Of a DNA stretch of 64,000 bases, positions 10,930 through 22,690 are shown piece by piece. The stretch lies in the NCBI RefSeq assembly GCF_043641665.1, contig NC_092193.1, positions 3,364,001 through 3,428,000 on the forward strand, given 5' to 3'. The notes below the pieces were generated by a model that saw only the letters and a list, made by a program, of their open reading frames with translations, ran no database searches and was not told where the DNA came from. The translations under genes and the position numbers were made by a program. The DNA comes from Enoplosus armatus. Its lineage: Eukaryota; Chordata; Actinopteri; Centrarchiformes; Enoplosidae. Position 1 is the stretch's first letter. Each line of letters starts with the position of its first letter.

Positions 10930-12765
10930 TACTTGGACATCCCAGGGCCTGGACCCTCTGTTTTTCCATTACGGAGCCTGGCAGCAGAACAGTTCAGCAC
11001 TAGCAGAAAGGCTGCAGCAGTGGGAGACAGAGCTGATGGCCGAGCTCATAAATGCCTGATCACACACACACCAGACGAGTCACGTTTCCATTAATGTGGT
11101 GCACAGGTTTTGAGCAAGTTTCTGAAAATTATGCTAAATAAAATGGGAATCAGAGCATGTTTCAAAAACTTTTCGGGAATATATTAAAGACGACATGTCC
11201 AGATTACATAATTAATACATCATGGCAATTTATTGTTGTTTCCAAGATTTTTTTGAACAAACGTGTCTAATCTGACTCCTGTGTACCCTGTGGGCCCTTG
11301 TTATGTGTATGCGTATGTGCCCAACTCCCCTGCTAGTTTATTTTATTCCTTAGTTTTTGGCCTTCCTGGTGTAGGAAAAGCATCTCTATCAGCATTTTTT
11401 GATATGCTAACTTTTCCACCATCAGTCAAGAATAAATCTTTGTTTTTGAAGTTTTGGCTTTTTGTTCAAATACCTAGTGTTTCCACTCAGACTTTAGTGT
11501 GCACATTTTAGATAGAGTTGAAATGAACCATAGCTTGATGTTTCAGTCAATGCAGAGGGCCTACAAACGATGCTCCCCTTGAGTATCACTTTTGGATCTG
11601 AGCCTCTCCGTTATTGGGATTGTAGAAAAGTGCCTGGTCATGGCAGTTGCAATGGATTCCAGAAGTAATACCTTTTCATGGCAAAAGAAACTGAGTATAA
11701 TTCACTTCTTAGTTTGATGTCCATCCATATTCTCAAGATATTGCAATCATCAAAGAGGTTTTAGTTCCCATGTACGATCCGGTAAATTCCACAAGCTTGT
11801 GCAAAACGTCCATCGAAAAATCTATAGATTATGCATCTCTCTAAGATCATTAATTTAGGAGAAGACTATTCAGTTGTGTGCATGGTCAGTTTTAATGGTT
11901 TCTCTCAAAAAAAGAGAGCGCAAGGGTTTCATGAAGAGAGTTTCTGAAGTGGTACAAGAGTGAGTACAATTAGATGCCACTTCAGTGCAGTTAATTCAAG
12001 TGTTTTAATAGTGTACTTTGGAGATTTTCATTGTTTACTATGTTTCCAGATTAAATGAGGATAATACGTTTCACTTAATTCAATTTCAAGTGAGAGCTTT
12101 CAACTTCACTTGAATTTGCAAGAGTAAGAGAGGTAAACGTGTATGTCAACAGTAATAGATAAATTTTTCCACTACAGATACCAAATCGCCAAATTACCAT
12201 AAAGTAGAATGAAATCAGCATTTTTAGACAAAACTTCATCTACCAGGTTGCTACATGTGTTTGTTGTAGAAAAGACACCAATTCCCAATTTTCTGATCAG
12301 TTCTTAATGTTCAGGTTTAGCCAATGTGCAGTATAAAGTGGGACTTCAACATTGACTACATCTGTTAAGCAGTTACTTAAAACCAAGACAAAACAAAGAG
12401 AATCTCAAAAGTGATTCAAGCCTCATTGCATAACCTGTTCAGACATTTTTGATTGGCCATTTACTAAAGCCTCCCTAAAAGCACAATTTATAGAAGCAGG
12501 GCTTGGATCCAGCAGGCCGGCTGTCTCTGTAATCCCCTCTCCCAGTTTGGTGCTGGACCAGACCAGAAACAGTAAGTACCACTGCAGAGTTTAAAGGACA
12601 GAACAGCTTCAGACTGCATTCATACACTGCAGGCAACAAAAGTCAATAAGCCTGTCTCTAAAATGTGCGTAGAAGACACATTTATTAGCTGTGATGTGGA
12701 CTCGGTTACACCAACTGGTGAATCATTAAATCTAATTTTTTCATATGTTCTTGGTTATTACATAA

Positions 12766-12767
<2 letters not shown>
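10928..12767. other. No gene or repeat recognised
   Basis: About 1.8 kb of AT-rich unique sequence. A block near 12430-12580 contains an inverted CCAAT core (GATTGGCC) and few repeats and may be functional, but nothing decisive is visible. Confidence 0.45.

Positions 12768-12805
<38 letters not shown>
12768..12805 (+). repeat. (GA)n microsatellite
   Basis: About 19 uninterrupted GA units. It is a pure purine strand, capable in principle of triplex formation. Confidence 0.95.
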
Positions 12806-12809
<4 letters not shown>

Positions 12810-13104
12810 CTCCTATGGGGTTTGGGTTGTAACCAATTACATGAAATGGGATTCCCAATCTTTGTAGTCTATTTTTCCTCTCTCCTGTTTCCTGTCACAC
12901 CCCAATATATGAATCATTCATCAACATTCAAGCAATATAGAAACGTTTATTGTATTTGTTGCCAGTGGCAACAGTGTACTTAGGTTGTTTGTAACGTTAG
13001 AAATCTGGAGTATACACATATCTATCTATAGGAAAATATTTTGTTTTCTCTTCAGTATAACAACATTAATGCCTCACAATATACTGAAAACCAACAACAT
13101 ACAT

Positions 13105-13401
13105 AATGCTGGCTCCTTGGATGGCAATGTCGGTCAGTTGGTCAGACAATTATTGGATGGATTGCCTTGAAATTTGGTACAGGTTCAAATTTTGGTACAG
13201 GTTCATGATCCCTATAAGACAAAGTGTAATAACTTCGGGTATCCCATCATCAGGTCAAACATTCAGTGTGCCAGGTAGTTTGGTTATGACCTGAGCCTCA
13301 GATGTACTTTGTATTTAGTTCTTTTTAGCAAATGTTAGCATGCCAACATGCTAAACTAAGATGGCAACCATGGTAAACCGTCCCTACATACAGCCTCACA
13401 T
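13105..13401 (+). repeat. Dispersed teleost repeat, family B, copy 2 (longest)
   Basis: Contains 'TATTGGATGGATTGCCTTGA', then 'CATCATCAGGTCAAACATTC', then 'AGCAAATGTTAGCATGCCAA'. The last part matches the reverse complement of 30543-30662, and the first part matches the reverse complement of the copy at 35815-35985. Inside it, 'AATTTGGTACAGGTTC' is tandemly duplicated at about 13168-13203. Typical copies as I remember them run further, ending in repeated 'gttagcatgctaac' palindromes. Non-coding. Confidence 0.75.
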
Positions 13402-13960
13402 ACCCAGTTGGCAGGTACAGTCGATGTGCACAGAGCGCCGTGTAGATCGCTGGAGACGTGGAGAGATGACAAAATGAATGTAGCGTGAACCCTCGCAGCT
13501 ACACCGACACAGAAAGTATAACTCTTTAGTTGTGTTAAAAAGTAAGATGACACAATTTGTGTTGCGTGGTTTGAGATGGTGTTTGTGAACCAGTCTGTGT
13601 AGGAAGCCCTTAATCTGAACAAATTCTGATGCCATATTTGTATCCACATAATTATGAATCAGTACTTACAGTATTTAGTAGAATCTGTATCATTATATCA
13701 TCTATCCTACGCATAATTATCTTAGATTTGTTTCAGAACTTTGCTCAAGAAAACGATATGTTCTTGAGAAAATACTTAATATAGCTCAGAACTTTTTGCT
13801 ATTAAATGGCCAATTTATATATTGCGAACATAAGCATATATATCAGCTGCTTAATCAAAATCATCATTATCATCATCACCATCAGTCCAATCCTGCTTCA
13901 GATTGTTCTGACTCCTCATTAGCAGGTATTTATTTCAAATGTACTGTCTCTGCGTCACTC
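13402..13960. other. No gene recognised; AT-rich
   Basis: Unique sequence with a short TCA/ATC-rich patch at about 13857-13885. Overlapping minus-strand open frames (13356-13649) have no domain. Confidence 0.45.
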
Positions 13961-13964
13961 TCCT

Positions 13965-14345
13965 AAATATATGCTGCTCCATATGTGAGTACCATGGCAC
14001 CCGGCGCTGCCTCCGCAGACAGCGTCTCCATGGTGATCTCGGGTAATGAGTAAGCGTGCCACAGCACAATCAGCTGCTAGCTCATTAGCGCATATTTATA
14101 AACCAGACCCAGTGGCAGCACACTGTGTTAAACCGCCCAGGCTGGCAGAACCCTGTCCATGGCAGGAGCTGAAAGAAAGGGTGGACGAGGAGAGAAGTAT
14201 GAAAGAGTTACAGGCCCGGTCCAACCCGGCATCCAATAATGAACAGCAGATTGCTATGGGAACAAGGTCATTCTTGTTATTACCTCGCTGGACAAACAGC
14301 GGGGGAGCAGTGGGATACAAAGCATGGCAGCACATATGTGATTTT
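13965..14345. other. Candidate conserved non-coding element
   Basis: This is a low-repeat block of balanced composition with dense transcription-factor-like words: CCATGG twice (13993-13998 and 14028-14033), CAGCTG (14071-14076), 'GCTCATTAGCGCATATTTAT' (14080-14099) and 'CCAATAATG' near 14233. Both strands are open over long spans (79 codons minus, 133 codons plus), but the frames contradict each other and show no domain. I infer a developmental enhancer-type element. The evidence is texture only, with no alignment. Confidence 0.4.
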
Positions 14346-14740
14346 ACATTGGCATACCTTCACATTCTCCACTTCTATTTTCAAACTTTAATAAAAGTTG
14401 TTTTTTTGATTATACATATGGCATTGTTACACGTTTATGTAACATAGAAAGAAGCGATTTAATCTATATCTGTGCTTCAGTCTCTTTCCTCTCCACCAAA
14501 TACAATATATGTGGAAAGAAGATGAGATTTCAGCAGTCCAGCTGAGAAACACTTTTGGGGTGGGCTGGAGTCTACAAACTTTTGGCCATGTACTTGCTGC
14601 TGTGGGCACCGAATGTGGGTGTTTTTTTTAACCAATTAAATATTGTCCTAACTGAGCTGTTTCTACAATATATCGAGAAATCAAGCACACCATGAAAATT
14701 ATATAACAGAAGGTGGGCGAGTATTGTTTGTGAAATTAAA
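14346..14740. other. No gene or repeat recognised
   Basis: AT-rich sequence between two candidate conserved blocks. Confidence 0.45.
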
Positions 14741-14744
14741 TCTC

Positions 14745-15240
14745 TCACCCCCTGCGCCATAACTTTACGATAATGGAAATTGTCAGAGGTTTGTAAATGG
14801 GGATGGCGAAGCAATTTGGTGCCACGTGTCCCTCCATGCCCAAACCCCCCCATCTCTAAACAATCAGCCGGGGTAATGAAAGTGATAATGGTAATCTTTA
14901 CGGGCCACCATGCCAGCCCAAGACACCAGCGACCCCCCGACACTGATTTAATTAGCTTTATTCTCCTTCTCCTCCTGCCTGTCTTTCATCGCCTTGGCCT
15001 TATAAACTATTAATGGCCTCTTTGGCAATTTAGCTTGATCACTCAAACCAGTCTGCATTCGGCTCGCCTGAAAATGTTTGAAGAGATTAGCAGGAGGGGA
15101 AAAATGCTTGCCTGCAAAAAATTGGAATAAACCGCACTGGGGAAGGGGTGGGGGGGTGTGGGGGGGTGATTAATCTCCATCAAAAGAGCTTTATCATAGT
15201 CTGGGCACCCAGCGAGAGGAGAGGATCTGGGTTATTTTCC
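14745..15240. other. Candidate conserved non-coding element with G-rich tract
   Basis: Low-repeat block containing 'CACTGATTTAATTAGCTTTA' (14940-14959), 'ATTAATGGCCTC' near 15009 and 'GGTGATTAATCTCC' near 15165. These are AT-core homeodomain-type words set in a GC-balanced context, a texture typical of vertebrate CNEs. A G-rich tract sits inside it. No coding signal is consistent over the block. Confidence 0.4.
15139..15167 (+). other. G-quadruplex-capable G-rich tract
   Basis: G-runs of 4, 7 and 7 separated by T and TGT on the plus strand. The two 7-G runs can each supply two G-tracts, so an intramolecular quadruplex is possible in principle. Structure is inferred from sequence only. Confidence 0.55.
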
Positions 15241-15244
15241 TTTT

Positions 15245-15883
15245 TTATATGATGATTCAACTAGTGCTCGGCAGTGAGGCTCACATGCCAAACTATGTAA
15301 GTGATACATTTGTTGATTCTGTGTAATGAGGTTTGATTCGAGGCAACAAACCACAGAAAAAGTCTACAGGAATGTTATTTATGAACACAATTTGGTGACT
15401 GTTTGGTGAATGTTTAACTCGAAATGGATATTTATAGTTGATAAATATTATGGTTCCATTCAGAACCAAGGATGATATTTGAGGAGCTGTATGTTGCTTT
15501 TGGATTTGCTTTAAAGTTGAAAGACTTTGAAATGTTTCCATCAAAATGCTGAAGCATGAATCTTTGTCGATAATGCTAATAAAATGTGTGTGTACTTTAT
15601 CTGAGAGACATCAGTGATGCACGTCATTCTACATAAAAAGGTACCTCAAAAGAACGACATTTCAAGACTGGAAAATTAACTTAATATTTACCAAGGCCTG
15701 TTAGGGTTATACAGGCAACAAACACAATGAATAAAGAGAACTGAATGACTAAATGTGAAGTCTCTGTTCTTCAAAGGAAATATAGTTTCACTATCATTTT
15801 ACAGTCATTTTTATTAATTTATTATTCAAAAGTTTAGTTTAAACATATTTTTTAGCCAGTTACAGTCTCCCGCTGTTGTCCAC
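15245..15883. other. No gene or repeat recognised
   Basis: AT-rich unique sequence with short open frames only. Confidence 0.5.
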
Positions 15884-15950
15884 TAATCAGCAAAGTGCGA
15901 GTGGTTCAGGGTTTAGTGCCTTGCTCAAGGAAACATCGACTGTGAACCAA
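15884..15950 (-). mobile_element. Short interspersed repeat fragment
   Basis: The plus strand reads 'TTCAGGGTTTAGTGCCTTGC' then 'TCAAGGAAACATCGAC'. This is the reverse complement of the 'gtcgatg..tccttgagcaaggcac' motif shared with the fragment at 3433-3552. It is short and diverged. Confidence 0.55.
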
Positions 15951-16091
15951 CACTGAAGCAAAGGGAACATTTCTTTTCCCAGACGTTCCAGGAAATTGAG
16001 CAGACAGTTTTCCTGTCACAAACCCCCTTTGATGCTCCTTAGAAAACTGTGACCATCTATGCTCCATGTCATCGATCCCCTGGGATATGCC

Positions 16092-16124
16092 CCATGAATG
16101 AATGAATGAATGAATGAATGAATG
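16092..16124 (+). repeat. (ATGA)n tetranucleotide microsatellite
   Basis: Eight perfect ATGA units. The serine/histidine-repeat peptide read from the minus strand here is an artefact. Confidence 0.95.
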
Positions 16125-16186
16125 ACTCAGTCTCTCCCATCCTGTGGCCATAGGCTTCGCTTATTGTCGTCATCATCCCCGTGAGG

Positions 16187-16204
16187 ACACACACACACAC
16201 ACAC
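16187..16204 (+). repeat. (AC)n microsatellite
   Basis: About nine AC units. Confidence 0.85.
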
Positions 16205-18039
16205 TGCCAGAATGAAAGGGAACACAGAGAAAGTGTTTGACAAACTAAGGATGTGGATGTAATATTCTTAATAATACACTAATATTAAAACAACACATTC
16301 ATCAGTGAGAGGATTTTCAAAAAAGGTCATATTAATTATAAATGTAAGGATTTGCATCTTTTCTCTGCATTACATCATTGTAGATTGGAAAATCTTTGGG
16401 TTTTAAACTGTTGTTTATTTTCTGACAATTTATAGACTAAATGATCAATCAATGATTTGAAAAATCAGTAAGGGCTTATTGACACGGCTGGAAATTTGGC
16501 TCCTGGTAAGAAAAGCCGAGTAATAGAGTGAATGGACACTAAAGGACTACACACACAGAATACACAGAAAACTCTCTTTGGGAGATTCACAGCAAATATT
16601 GAAACCCAGATCATAACAATGACAGGAGCTTCCGTTTAACAGAAGAAGCAGAAGAGCTGGCGCAACATATAGCGTTGTTGATCACGTTTTAGAGAATGCA
16701 GCTGGATGACAAAGACAGGAAGTCCATCCTGTGTGTATTTAATCATTTTGTTTCACAAGCACAAACAAAGCGTGGATGTCAAACTCTCACGATGTCAACA
16801 CAAGCCTTTCTCATGTATCTGTATTTTTTTTTTTAAACTATAAATCTTTTTTTTTTAAATATCCAGGCTGCTGCAGCTTTCATCAGTAGAGATTTTCAAA
16901 TATGTTGTGTCATTTAATACAAATAATTCCAGATATATATATTATAAAATAGTGCAGTATGAAAAATAAGCAGTGGGTTGAGAAACTGAATTGTCATCAA
17001 CCTGCATTGACTTGTGCCTCCACTGTGCAACCCAGTGACTCGCTGCAGCCGTGGAGAGGCCTCAGGCATGAAATATCTTCTCTTGTGCGAGTTTCCTGCT
17101 CTGCCTTTTATCTCAATGCAGGATCAATGCTACGACATCAACACATATTTTTCGTAACGGGCTGGTAAACTGTTCAATTGAAAACAGATTTTTTTTCCGC
17201 CATCTACCATTTCAGCCAAAGGGCATGCATATACACACACCCCAGTAATGGATGACCAGTGTCCCCAGTAATGGAGTGCGCTTGACTTACTGTTGCAACA
17301 GCAACCATTGCAACCATGCATGATAGAGCATGTTAGTCATCTGTGCATCAATAGTGGTGCAATATGCCGTTGGAAGTTTCTGTTTTGCTTTTAGCTGAGA
17401 AAACCCGAGGAAAACAAAATGAAAGTGTGTTTTAGATTTACACAGTGGTGTTTTCACAGTGTTTGAGGGCCCAGAATTAATCAAAGTCCCTCAACACCTG
17501 AAAGTCTAAATAAATCATACACTTTTCCCATCATTTGATCAACTTCTGTCCTTCTCTAGTTTGGCTTCAGCCACCCCAAGAAATTCATCCTGACTGTTTT
17601 TTTCTTCATCACCTGAGGCGGTTTCCAGTAATTGAATCAATACCATCAATTTCAATGTTTACCCTTCTGTGTTCAGGTTTGGTTTCAATCCAATATGTTC
17701 AAAATTAGGCCAATATGTCCATTTGTTGTTGAGTTAACATTTATGGATGCCACGTTCTATTTTTCACTATGTTTGTCCTTAAGAGTGGTCTCGATATTTG
17801 AGCAAAAGGCACAACTTTATGCATTAATGGCAAAATGTTTTATCTTGATATTCAATATAAGCAGATATTTTACTCCGTTTTTTTCATGCTGAAGTACCTG
17901 GAAGGAATCTAGTCCAGTGAAATAATCTAATTACGTTGCATGAGATGGTTAAAATATCATTTTATGGACAGGTATGTGATAAGCATGATCAGTTGCATTA
18001 AAATGAATTATTTCTACGACTACTCACAATCACACATAT
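16205..18039. other. No gene recognised; small local duplication
   Basis: About 1.8 kb of AT-rich DNA with T-runs near 16827 and 16850. A 13-bp word 'CCCCAGTAATGGA' occurs twice at about 17239-17275, separated by about 10 bp, a local duplication. Nothing supports a gene. Confidence 0.45.
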
Positions 18040-18340
18040 GATGCTAATAATAAAAATCTCTCTGAGTTTCTTTGTTTTTAACTTTAAGAGCTCTTACTCG
18101 CGCAGCATGCGTGCAAAATGCTAATGGGCTAGTTTTGTATCTATTAACATGGTGACCTCCACAGAGCAATGTGCCTGGGGATATTAACAGCGGGCCATTT
18201 GACAATAATGGGACCTTTAATCTGAGTTTGAGCCAAACACATGAATGACATTTCCCAGCCAGTGTTCCCATTCACAAACAGCGGGGGACCAATCACAGTG
18301 AGGCAGAGTTCAATTATATAGAAATGAAGCACATCTGTCG
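18040..18340. other. Candidate conserved non-coding element
   Basis: Low-repeat block with 'CAAAATGCTAATGGGCTAG', 'GACAATAATGGGACCTTTAA' (SOX-like ACAAT core) and 'GGGGACCAATCACAGTGAGG' (CCAAT core). The texture resembles other candidate blocks in the window. Conservation is untested. Confidence 0.3.
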
Positions 18341-19128
18341 AGGGTGAGGGGGTTTTACATTAACTGCAGAACATGAGAAATACACCCATTTCCCTTAACC
18401 TTTGGTTGGTAGGTTGAAGTTACAGGTTACACTTAATAGTGGCCTTAAACAACTGAACAACAATTGTGCTGCTACTTTATTTGAGAATGTTCCTAATGGA
18501 AAGCACTGGGCACAAAACTGCACCATGTTGTAACACAATATTACTTAATGCTTAAAGTTACATTACACAAACTGACTGAAACACAACCCTGAATTATTCT
18601 GACGTCATAGCCAGATCACAACTGGGGGGTCGAATGCAGCAACAGTTAGCTGTAATCTGCCTGACTCTGGCTGGCTGAGGGTATACTAATATAAGGCCGG
18701 TAAAGGAGACTGTCCTTCCACTAAACATGACAGCATCAGTCGTTCCAGGAAATGATTTGTAGTCATAAAGCGTTCTTTTATTACTCAATAGACATAACAA
18801 AATAGTGATTTATGAAAGCTTTGATGTCATGTTCACACTTTCTGTTTGGTTGGTATTTCCCAGAAGAAATTGTCTTGTGCAAATGAAGATGTGTTGTACA
18901 TCTTGTGGGAGTCATTAACTGAGTTTATCATATATGTTTTATTTATTTATGTTTTACCATGTCAAGTATGAGATGGCCTACCTACATTATGTATTGCATA
19001 ACTAATTACATGGGTACACACCTTCGTTGTTTTACTCCTCTGGTTACTTTGTTGGACAAAATGTTTCCTTTTGGCTATTCTTTGTTTTTTTATTCATGTC
19101 TGCTAATAGGAGTGTGTTTTTGTTTTAG
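18341..19128. other. No gene or repeat recognised
   Basis: AT-rich unique sequence leading into a T-rich stretch. Confidence 0.45.
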
Positions 19129-19262
19129 ACAGGGCAGCAAAAAGCAGTTCAACCACAGCCACACATGCAACGCTGTGTACCCGAGTGGAAACAAATGGAC
19201 CATATCTTTTCAAATGGAGTTTCATTCTGGACTCATTGTTTATGTGAAGTCTTACCCCCTTG
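19129..19262 (+). other. Splice-bounded open segment (weak exon candidate)
   Basis: A T-rich tract ends in TTTTTGTTTTAG immediately before 19129, a good acceptor-like sequence. The segment ends at 19262, directly before GTGAGT, a near-ideal donor. The 134-nt interior is open in one frame and reads from QGSKKQFNHSHTC to LIVYVKSYPL. The peptide has no similarity I recognise. No neighbouring exon with compatible phase is evident, and such acceptor/donor pairs arise by chance in 64 kb. It is listed because length and both signals are exon-like. Confidence 0.15.
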
Positions 19263-20037
19263 GTGAGTGGCTCTGACCACTACACATCTTCTTAGTACAT
19301 GTTTAGGGTAGCTAGCGTAAGCAACGATAGCCACATAGGTATAATGAAAGGAATGAAAACTCAAACTTCATCAACACAAAATCCAATAATAAAGTATCAC
19401 TCGCAGTGAAGAGCACGTGGAGAGAAAACTAAGAATTACCAAAGTCAAGTAGAAAGGGGGCCTGCAGACATGCACAGACGTTTAAAGGAACTTGTTACGT
19501 CAGAATAAGAGTCGGTCATGTGGCTTCCAACACACAGCAGAGAGCTTCAAAATAACACCACAAGAGACGCTTTCTGATGCAGAGCTTGCGTGATATAATT
19601 AGGCAATATGCTGCATCTACAATCATGGGATGTTATCATAGCAAACAACTTGATCTTATGATACATTCCCCAGTTTGCTTGTGGGAAACAGAAGCAACTG
19701 TGTATAACTGCTGTGCTGTGTGAAGGTCATGTATATGGTGGAGCGCTGCTCTCTTATTGACAGGCTACTCAGTTTTAAAATGTCTTCTTAAAACATAACT
19801 GATCGGGACCAGAGAACTATATATGCCACAATATATTTAGCTTTTACATGTTGAAAGAAGCTGTTTGGAAGAACGTTTTGTGTGTTTGGGACGAGCCTTT
19901 CCGGAAAGACTGTCATCTTTTATGTCAAATAAAACAGGATAACCCTGACCCCAACAACACTGCCATTTTTATTTCAAGCATATATATATTTCCCACACTG
20001 ATTTCAACTGTCTTCCATGATATCATCTGTTGTTCCT
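19263..20037. other. No gene or repeat recognised
   Basis: AT-rich unique sequence. Confidence 0.45.
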
Positions 20038-20053
20038 GGGGGGGGGGGGGGGG
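20038..20053 (+). repeat. Poly(G) run of 16
   Basis: Sixteen consecutive G. Long G homopolymers are unstable and prone to sequencing error, so the exact length is doubtful. Confidence 0.85.
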
Positions 20054-21429
20054 TGGCAGAATAATGGCAGTTAAGATTTTGGTTTCAGTCTCTCAGAATC
20101 AAAGAACAAGTACCTTTCAAGAGCTGCAATTTTGCAGTGATGTTCAAAAGTCATACGCTGAAAAATCCACTGGAGAAGAAGCAGAGAAAAGAACAGAATG
20201 CAGTGTTGCCACATGATATTTTCTATTTCTAACTTTTTTTATTTAAAGAAAAAGTCCCTTGATTGTTTTGATGGTTCTCGTTGCTAAATGTGACATGTTT
20301 TAAATGATGTCTAATTCTTTCTGGAGGTTGTCAAATGGCATTTTGGGGAAACGAATAAGTCAATGAGGCAGATTGAGGCTATAACACAAAGGAAGATCTT
20401 ACAGAGCATAGTTATAAAAACTAAGGGTCACAGCAAAAGCAGCTGCATAGTTGGAAGAGCAAACTATCCTTTCCTGATGGCTGCTTCCATTATGTGTTAT
20501 TCATTTCTGTCTGACATGGATATTTATCTAATGGATGTCTCTTAACTCTGGTCACCGTTACAAGAGTGACAGCAACCAGCAAAATTCATCAGCTCCATAT
20601 TTGAGGCTCAGCAGCACAACTTCAGTGAAGTATTGTTGTTTCCATTGTCTCCTCTAATGGCAGACCAAACAGTGTCACAGTCGGCATTCTTAGAAACCAA
20701 TAGTGAGGAGTCTTTTTCCAGGTCACCGAGAGGGTTTCATCTCAATTACTTCTTGTAGAACGCAAGGAAAGAAAATATGGGATCAATAAAAGACAATTTT
20801 GTATGAAAAGTTAACATTGTAAGTGATCTGCAATCTACTGCAACACCACAATTCACAGGAGAATCACATGAGCGCTCGTTTGCTGCATTCTGGAATAAAT
20901 GTACTGTTATACATTCAGTGTGTTTTCTGCCAGATTTTTCTGTTTCAATTCCTTGTAGTTTCTTTCTGTAGTTTTCTTCTTCCTCATTTCCTTACAGTGT
21001 CTTTTCTGGGTTATGTATTATACTTGTGCTGCAATTCTGGCCAAGGCTCCGCCAAAAAAGAGACTTAGATCATAATAGACCATTCTGCAACGACAAACAC
21101 CCAATAAAAGATAATATGATAATGATTTTCCTTATGTAAGTATCAATGCATTGCTGCCACTATTCAATAATGCCTTTTTTTTTTGTTAGTTAATCATGTC
21201 CACAACAGGCTATGCATCAGATTTAGAGCCTATTTAACACAATTTTCTGACACTGTGTTGAAATTCCGACCACTGACTTGGAGTCATAAGTCAGGTTGTT
21301 CTAACCTTTTAGGTCACAGCTGTCTACAAATCTGCCGCCACCAAAGTCCAGACCACGGTCCCTCCATCGGATCAGTTCATTTGGCCCTTTATTTAAAACA
21401 CATTCAATACTGCAACCGTTTAGTCATTT
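20054..21429. other. No gene or repeat recognised
   Basis: Unique AT-rich sequence. A plus-strand frame of 121 codons (21183-21548) is long for its surroundings but shows no domain, no repeat homology and no splice or promoter context. Confidence 0.4.
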
Positions 21430-21660
21430 CATACACTTGGTCTTTACTGAAAAATACACAGCAGTCGCCTTCTAACCGAGAGGCTATTGCTGATTACAAA
21501 ATCCATGAAGAAAAGCATTTCTCTCGCCTGCGTCTGAACCTGTATTGATTGAACGAGGGACTATTTGTTTGAAATGATCGAGTTGATTACATGACCCCCA
21601 TCATGCTGCAGTATTGCATAGGGTGTGATTTATGGAAAATCCATCAGCCTACATGTTTTT
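21430..21660. other. Candidate conserved non-coding element
   Basis: Low-repeat block with 'GCTGATTACAAAATCC', 'TGTATTGATTGAACGAGG', 'GAGTTGATTACATGACCC' and 'GTGTGATTTATGG'. These repeated TGATTA/TGATTT-type words suit PBX/HOX-like binding. Inference only. Confidence 0.3.
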
Positions 21661-21833
21661 ACAGGATAATATTGGATTTGGGAAGCCCCCTCATACAGTA
21701 TTGGCAAGAGGAGGGGAGGGGTGGTGAGTTCACAGTGACAATATATGTATGGTACAATAATTTATTTTTTGTGCAAATTAAACAAACAATATATGTTATA
21801 ATTTGTGAGCTTTAGAGGTATTGGTACGATAGC

Positions 21834-21944
21834 AGCTTGGCTCTGGCTTCATATTTAGCGCACAAACATAAGAGTGGTATCGATCTTCTCATTTAACTTT
21901 CAGCAAGAAAGTGAATAAGCACATTTACCAAAATGTCCTTTAAA
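21834..21944 (-). mobile_element. Solo arm of the foldback element
   Basis: The reverse complement of this segment aligns along its length with the outer 5' arm at 1340-1440. Shared pieces include 'ACATTTTGG.AAAT.TGCTTA', 'CTTTCTT' and 'GAAATCGAC'/'GAAGATCGATACCA'. It is a truncated copy without the partner arm, and it is less mutated relative to my remembered consensus than the element at 1.3 kb. Confidence 0.75.
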
Positions 21945-22429
21945 CACCGCACACTGTATGATTTTATCTACCAACACCACCTGGCCCAGAATTGAACTGG
22001 CCCAGTCCATTGTGACAACCAAACCACCAACTATAATGTGCGTCCCCGCCGTCCTGCCTGTGTTTTTTCATGAAAACAGAGGTTTCTACGTGGTTTCTCT
22101 TCCCATTGTCAGATGACCCTGAGACTAAAATGTTAGCTAAATGCATTCCCAACTCTACATGCAGGCCTACATAACAGCTAGTCTTTTAAAACATACTCAT
22201 TGTGTTGCCATGTGGGTTTGTAAGCTTGGGAATGCACAGAAAATGTATCTGAATACTTACAGCAAACACATTTGAGAAAATACAATACGTAAAAGAAAAT
22301 GCTGTGTATGAAAAAGATGAAGAAACACTCTCAAGTTTTGCTGGCCATTCACTGGAAACCAGTTGTTCAGCTAATGCTCTTTAAAGTTAAAAAGGAAAGA
22401 GTCACTTCCTCTAGTAAACTCCTGAGTGG
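21945..22429. other. No gene or repeat recognised
   Basis: Unique sequence. Confidence 0.45.
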
Positions 22430-22690
22430 TGATGATGACGGACCAATTAGCCTGACTCATTAGCTTTCGAAGAGCATTAGAAAATAAAGCTGTGGCAGGA
22501 TGGACTTCGCTCTGAGTGTTTTTGCATTATTGATTGAGAATTAATGGCGGAAGCAGCTGTCATTAAAAGGGTAAGGGATGGCTCCAGAAGACCTTAGTAA
22601 TGGCAATCTGGGCCATTTAAGAGTCAGCTAGATGGCTGTTAACCACTTAAGGGTTGGAAGAGAGCGTGAGGTGGAGGAACGGGAGGTTAG
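22430..22690. other. Candidate conserved non-coding element
   Basis: Low-repeat block with 'GACCAATTAGCCTGACTCAT', a second 'CATTAGC', 'GCATTATTGATTGAGAATTA', 'GGCCATTTAAGAG' and 'AACCACTTAAGGG'. CACTTAA at 22644-22650 fits an NKX2-type homeodomain core. The repeated ATTAGC and ATTGATTG words are the kind of homeodomain-site density seen in vertebrate enhancers. The function is inferred. Confidence 0.4.

Noticed and set aside
10583..10969. Minus-strand 128-codon Cys/Val-rich frame
   Set aside because: Translation of (CA)n microsatellites and the retrotransposon tail, not a cysteine-rich protein.
21183..21548. Plus-strand 121-codon frame
   Set aside because: No domain, Cys/His spacing not matching any zinc finger, and it runs into a CNE-like block.
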